Assembly (NCBI GenBank): GCA_913776615.1 | Contig: CAJYPK010000048.1 | Span: 62,001 to 126,000, forward strand | From: an uncultured Hymenobacter sp. | GTDB taxonomy: Bacteria > Bacteroidota > Bacteroidia > Cytophagales > Hymenobacteraceae | Direction: 5' to 3' | Length of the DNA stretch: 64,000 nt | Shown: positions 60,962 to 64,000 of the stretch, in pieces | Layout of the letters: each line of letters starts with the position of its first letter | Position numbering within the stretch: the first letter of the stretch is position 1 | Program-made: the position numbers and the translations under genes | Notes under the pieces: generated by a model | Databases searched by the model: none | The model's input: only the letters and a program-made list of their open reading frames with translations | Told to the model about the DNA's origin: nothing

Positions 60962-62515
60962 TTACAGGCCGCGCAAAGCCAGCTTGGCCTTCTGGTCGGT
61001 GCTGTTTTTATACTCGTGCTTGGGATAAGCCATCGCCTGCTCAAAATAGGTTTTGGCGGCCGCCCGCTGGCCCGCCGCCAGGGCCAGGTAGCCCAGCTGC
61101 AAGGCGGCTTGCGGGGCAAAATAGTAGGGCGGCTCGCCCAGCCGGGCCGACAAGCGCAACGTGCGTAGGTAGTCGAGCCGGGCCGAATCGGCGCGCTCCA
61201 GGCCCTGCCACACGCGGGCGCGGCGGTAGGGGGCCTCCAGGTGGTCGCGCACGGGCGAGGCGGCGGTTAAATTGAAATGCTGTAATAAGCTCAGCGCCTG
61301 CGTGTAGTAGCCGCCATCGGTGAGTAGGCGGGCGCGGGTGAGGGTGGGGTTGAGCAGTTGCGCATCGTGGTAAAAACGCTGGGCGTAAATATCTTCCTCA
61401 ATGGTAAGCGGGCCTGCCAGGTTGATTTGCTGGCGGTAACGCTCGGCCGTAGCCGCCGGCGCGCCGCCCAGCCAGGCCGCCAGGTAAAGCTTAAACGCCG
61501 CGTCCTTGCGGTAGTACTCGCCCCGAAACTCCCGCAAAAACTGGAGGTTGGCGGCGGTGGAGGCGGCGTAGTCGCCCCGGTAGAGCAGCAGGTCGGCCAC
61601 GAGGTGGTGCAGGTAGGCCAGCGGCAGGTAGGCCGGGCCGGTGGGCCGGGCGCGGTAGGCGGCCAGTGCGGCCTCGCCGTGGTGCTGGCGCTTATGCAGG
61701 CTGATAACCAGGTAGCTGAACAGTAGATTATCGGGTTGCTCGCGGGCCAGCCGGGTTACCAGCGCCAGGCTTTCGTCGCCCTTTTTATAATACGACTCCC
61801 GAATGAGGGCCAGCAAAAGCTGGCTTTCCGGCTGAAAGTCGTGGGGCTGGGCAGCGGCGCGGCCCAGGTTTTGCAAGCCTTCGTCCACGCTGCCGCGCAG
61901 GCCCAGCAGCCGCAGCAGCCAGTGGTAGCCCTCGGGCAGGGAGCCGATGCCGAATTGGCATAAGCCCAAGGTTTTGCGCATAGGGACGAACGTCGGGTAG
62001 TGCCCCACGTTTTCTTGGGTGAGCAGCGCCACCTGGCGCAGATTCCAGGCGCCGCGTACCTCGTGGTGGAATGCCAGCTGGGCCAGCGCCTGGTGCAGGC
62101 GGATTTCGGCCCGGGCGTAATCGCGCAGGGCGCCGGCGGGGGCGTGGTCCAGCTGGGCCAGTCGGTCGTCCTGGGCCGCGAGGGTAGCCTCGTAGCGGCT
62201 GGCATCCTGGCTGATGAGCAGCTCTACGAAGTCGGCGCAGTCGGCCACCAGCAGGGTACCGGGCGCGCCGGCTGGCTCAGGAGCCAGCAATTGGCGGCAG
62301 GTGCTCACCTTCAGCTTGAGTAGTTCGGCGTAGGCCCGGCCGACGGCGGGGGAGAGCACCGTAGTGGGTACGGCAGTACTCGGCGGCTCGCTCTCCAGGC
62401 CTTGGCCCGCCGCCCCGCTGGCTTGGCCCAGGCCCGCGCACAGCAGCGCCAGGCCGGCCAGCGCCAGCCGCGCTCGCCGGAAAAATCGGGTACCACCTGC
62501 GGGGATAACAGCCAT
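60962..62515 (-). CDS. TPR-like protein with signal peptide, unknown function
   Basis: 517 residues. The signal peptide covers ARLALAGLALLCAGLGQASG, so it is exported. The rest is alpha-helical with repeat-like units (LLALIRESYYKKGDESLALV, YLHHLVADLLLYRGDYAAST, LQLGYLALAAGQRAAAKTYF). The last unit is a clear TPR. The family appears restricted to Bacteroidota as far as I recognise it; the function is unknown. It probably forms a periplasmic scaffold. pabB follows after 9 bases; a terminator separates it from the zinc-ribbon gene upstream. Confidence 0.78.
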   Translation of the reverse strand: MAVIPAGGTRFFRRARLALAGLALLCAGLGQASGAAGQGLESEPPSTAVPTTVLSPAVGRAYAELLKLKVSTCRQLLAPEPAGAPGTLLVADCADFVELLISQDASRYEATLAAQDDRLAQLDHAPAGALRDYARAEIRLHQALAQLAFHHEVRGAWNLRQVALLTQENVGHYPTFVPMRKTLGLCQFGIGSLPEGYHWLLRLLGLRGSVDEGLQNLGRAAAQPHDFQPESQLLLALIRESYYKKGDESLALVTRLAREQPDNLLFSYLVISLHKRQHHGEAALAAYRARPTGPAYLPLAYLHHLVADLLLYRGDYAASTAANLQFLREFRGEYYRKDAAFKLYLAAWLGGAPAATAERYRQQINLAGPLTIEEDIYAQRFYHDAQLLNPTLTRARLLTDGGYYTQALSLLQHFNLTAASPVRDHLEAPYRRARVWQGLERADSARLDYLRTLRLSARLGEPPYYFAPQAALQLGYLALAAGQRAAAKTYFEQAMAYPKHEYKNSTDQKAKLALRGL

Positions 62516-62526
62516 ATACTAGCTCA

Positions 62527-62559
62527 ACAAAAAAGGAACGACCAAGGCCGTTCCTTTTT
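62527..62559. terminator. Intrinsic terminator
   Basis: aaaaaggaacg, a loop of about 10 bases, cgttcctttttg. It follows the zinc-ribbon gene on the minus strand. Confidence 0.85.
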
Positions 62560-62581
62560 GCTCAATCAAACACCCCAGCCG

Positions 62582-63352
62582 CTAGTTGGCTGACTGTTTG
62601 CCTTCTACATCGGCCAAGATACGGCCGCAGTGCTCACACACGATGATTTTCTTGTGCGAAATGATGTCGGCCTGGCGCTGCGGGGGTACCGTGTTGAAGC
62701 AGCCACCGCAGGCGTCGCGGCGCACGAGCACTACCGCCAGGCGGTTGCGCATGTTGCCCCGGATGCGGTCGTAGGCCGTCAGCAGGCGGTTTTCGACGGG
62801 CTGGATGGCGGTTTCGCGCTCGGTCATGAGCTGCTTTTCCTCGGCCTCATTTTCAGCTACGATGGTATCGAGCTCGCTTTTTTTGGTGTCGAGGTCCTTG
62901 CGACGCTCGTCGAGGCGCTGGCGGGTGCCGTTGGCCTCGGTGTTGCGCTGGTCGATGAGGTACTGGGCCTCCTTGATTTTCTTGTCCGAAATCTGAATTT
63001 CGAGGCGCTGCAACTCCACTTCCTTGGCAATGGCCTCGTACTCACGGTTGTTGCGCACGTTGGTTTGCTGTTCCTCGTAGCGCTTAATCAGGCCTTCGGC
63101 CTCTTTGGTAGCGGCTTTGCGCTGCTTGATTTGGTCTTGCAGACCAGCAATTTCTTCGTCAAAACGCTTTACGCGGGCCTCGTAGCCAGCGATTTCATCT
63201 TCGAGGTCGCGTACTTCCTCGGGCAGGTCGCCGCGCACGCGCCGGATTTCGTCAAGCTGCGAATCGATGCGTTGCAGGTTGAGCAAAGCTTCGAGCTTGG
63301 CGGAAATAGGCGCGTCGGCCGGATTTGCCACGGCGGCAGAATTAGCAGTCAT
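62582..63352 (-). CDS. C4-type zinc-ribbon coiled-coil protein (DUF164/zf-RING_7 type)
   Basis: 256 residues from the ATG at 63352, the start within the Nif3-like gene end. Residues 20-190 are one long coiled coil (EVRDLEDEIAGYEARVKRFD, QRLDERRKDLDTKKSELDTI). The zinc ribbon at the end has two Cys pairs, ACGGCFNTVPPQ and IVCEHCGRIL. The family binds nucleic acid or other partners; its role is not settled. A TACTTTTG box (63392-63399) inside the Nif3-like gene can serve as its own promoter. The gene overlaps the previous gene by 11 bases, so translation is coupled. Confidence 0.9.
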   Translation of the reverse strand: MTANSAAVANPADAPISAKLEALLNLQRIDSQLDEIRRVRGDLPEEVRDLEDEIAGYEARVKRFDEEIAGLQDQIKQRKAATKEAEGLIKRYEEQQTNVRNNREYEAIAKEVELQRLEIQISDKKIKEAQYLIDQRNTEANGTRQRLDERRKDLDTKKSELDTIVAENEAEEKQLMTERETAIQPVENRLLTAYDRIRGNMRNRLAVVLVRRDACGGCFNTVPPQRQADIISHKKIIVCEHCGRILADVEGKQSAN

Positions 63353-64000
63353 ACTGAACGGGATTCGTGGGGGTTTCAGCGAATAAGACCGCAAAAGTAC
63401 GACCGAACCGCGCCAGCAGCAAATCTCGAAAAATCTCGCCGGTAAACTGCTCACTCTCAAAGTGACCCACGTCGCAGAGCATCAGCCGGCCTTCGGGGGC
63501 AAAGAATTCGTGGTATTTCACGTCGCCGGTCACGTAGGCATCGGCCCCGACCCCCACGGCCGTGCCGGTCAGGAAGCTGCCCGCGCCGCCGCACAGCGCG
63601 ACTTTTTTAATGTCTTTTTCGAAGGAAGTATACTTTACCACCGGCACCCCCAGCGCGGCCTTGAGGTGCTGGCGAAAGGCCGCCGGGCTCAGCGCCTCGG
63701 GTAGCTCGCCCACCATGCCGGCCCCGACTTCCTGGTGCTGGTTTTCGAGTTTAATTAGTTCGTAAGCAACTTCTTCGTAGGGATGGGCTTGGCGCAGGGC
63801 GGCCAGTACGGCCGCTTGCCGGTGCAGCGGGAGCAGCACTTCCAGCCGCACCTCGGCTACCTCGGTAGCCTGGTCTTGGACGCCGATGGCCGGCTGGGTG
63901 CCCGCGCCCAGCGTAAAGGTGCCGGTGCCTTCCTGGCGGAAGCTGCAATTCTTGTAGTCGCCCACCTGGCCCGCCCCGGCGGCGTAGAGGGCGGCCAGCA
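63342..64000 (-). CDS. Nif3-like dinuclear metal center protein (partial)
   Basis: Only the C-terminal 219 codons are in the window; the gene runs off the right edge (reading continues as LAALYAAGAGQVGDYKNCSF). The CutA-like insert is visible (LRQAHPYEEVAYELIKLENQ). After it come VALCGGAGSFL, GDVKYHEFFAPEG and the metal-ligand segment CDVGHFESEQF. The family (DUF34/YbgI) forms hexameric toroids with two metals; its reaction is uncertain. The stop overlaps the zinc-ribbon start by 11 bases, a pairing common in Bacteroidota. Confidence 0.92.
   Translation of the reverse strand, partial: LAALYAAGAGQVGDYKNCSFRQEGTGTFTLGAGTQPAIGVQDQATEVAEVRLEVLLPLHRQAAVLAALRQAHPYEEVAYELIKLENQHQEVGAGMVGELPEALSPAAFRQHLKAALGVPVVKYTSFEKDIKKVALCGGAGSFLTGTAVGVGADAYVTGDVKYHEFFAPEGRLMLCDVGHFESEQFTGEIFRDLLLARFGRTFAVLFAETPTNPVQYDC
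63392..63399 (-). promoter_or_regulatory. Possible -7 box for the zinc-ribbon gene
   Basis: TACTTTTG on the minus strand, exact TAnnTTTG, 40 bases before the ATG and inside the Nif3-like coding sequence. No good -33 element was seen. Confidence 0.4.

Overview
The window looks like chromosomal DNA of a high-GC Bacteroidota, most likely a Cytophagales relative of Hymenobacter. The reasons are the gene set and order (OstA-like protein, BamD, Rpb6/omega-like RNA polymerase subunit, CoaC/CoaB, the DUF4835/PorD type IX secretion protein and RecN in a row), the Bacteroidota -7 promoter motif TAnnTTTG in front of several genes, LptE next to a sigma-54 activator, and the high GC of real genes with AT-rich intergenic repeats. 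No rRNA, tRNA, CRISPR array, prophage or intact insertion sequence was seen. The genus is an inference; no database search was run.

Layout. 1-5.05 kb (minus strand): glycosyltransferase 9, macro-domain protein, malate dehydrogenase, TilS, small P-loop kinase. 5.1-15.5 kb (plus): OstA-like, BamD, RpoZ-like, CoaC, CoaB, PorD, RecN, a small low-GC accessory islet (12.7-14.5 kb), FabI. 15.6-21.7 kb (minus): a TolC-MFP-RND tripartite efflux operon. 21.8-32.3 kb: SDR, M28 peptidase, duplicated-domain protein, MFS transporter, AraC regulator, FAD monooxygenase and a molybdenum hydroxylase large subunit without its usual small subunits. 32.5-41.4 kb (minus): hypothetical, dienelactone hydrolase, BtuF-like protein, M42 peptidase, carboxylase beta subunit, AlkA-like glycosylase, phosphatase, CPA1 antiporter, threonine aldolase. 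41.5-45.8 kb: a small gene with an apparent -1 frameshift site, phosphoesterase, NUDIX protein, lipoprotein, and a low-GC islet with a PIG-L deacetylase. 46-64 kb: PckA, POT transporter, GroES/GroEL, SecG, LptE, sigma-54 regulator, MiaB, PabB, a TPR protein, a zinc-ribbon protein and a partial Nif3-like protein.

The most striking signals are not ordinary genes. First, the gene at 41572 runs into an A9 tract. The -1 frame is blocked by two UGA codons that end at that tract and then stays open for 122 codons, which predicts a 179-residue product made by ribosomal or transcriptional slippage. Second, the window is full of inverted-repeat elements of at least ten unrelated sequence families. Several begin with GTAG followed by a short hairpin and are arranged head to head, the architecture of REP/BIME elements, and stems of different copies show compensatory changes. 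These elements touch genes repeatedly: one lies in frame inside a glycosyltransferase, one separates coaC from coaB (normally fused), and others supply or directly abut the stop codons of groEL, tolC, pabB, pccB, the AlkA-like gene and the glycosyltransferase. No RAYT-type transposase is present in the window, so any mobilising enzyme would have to act in trans.
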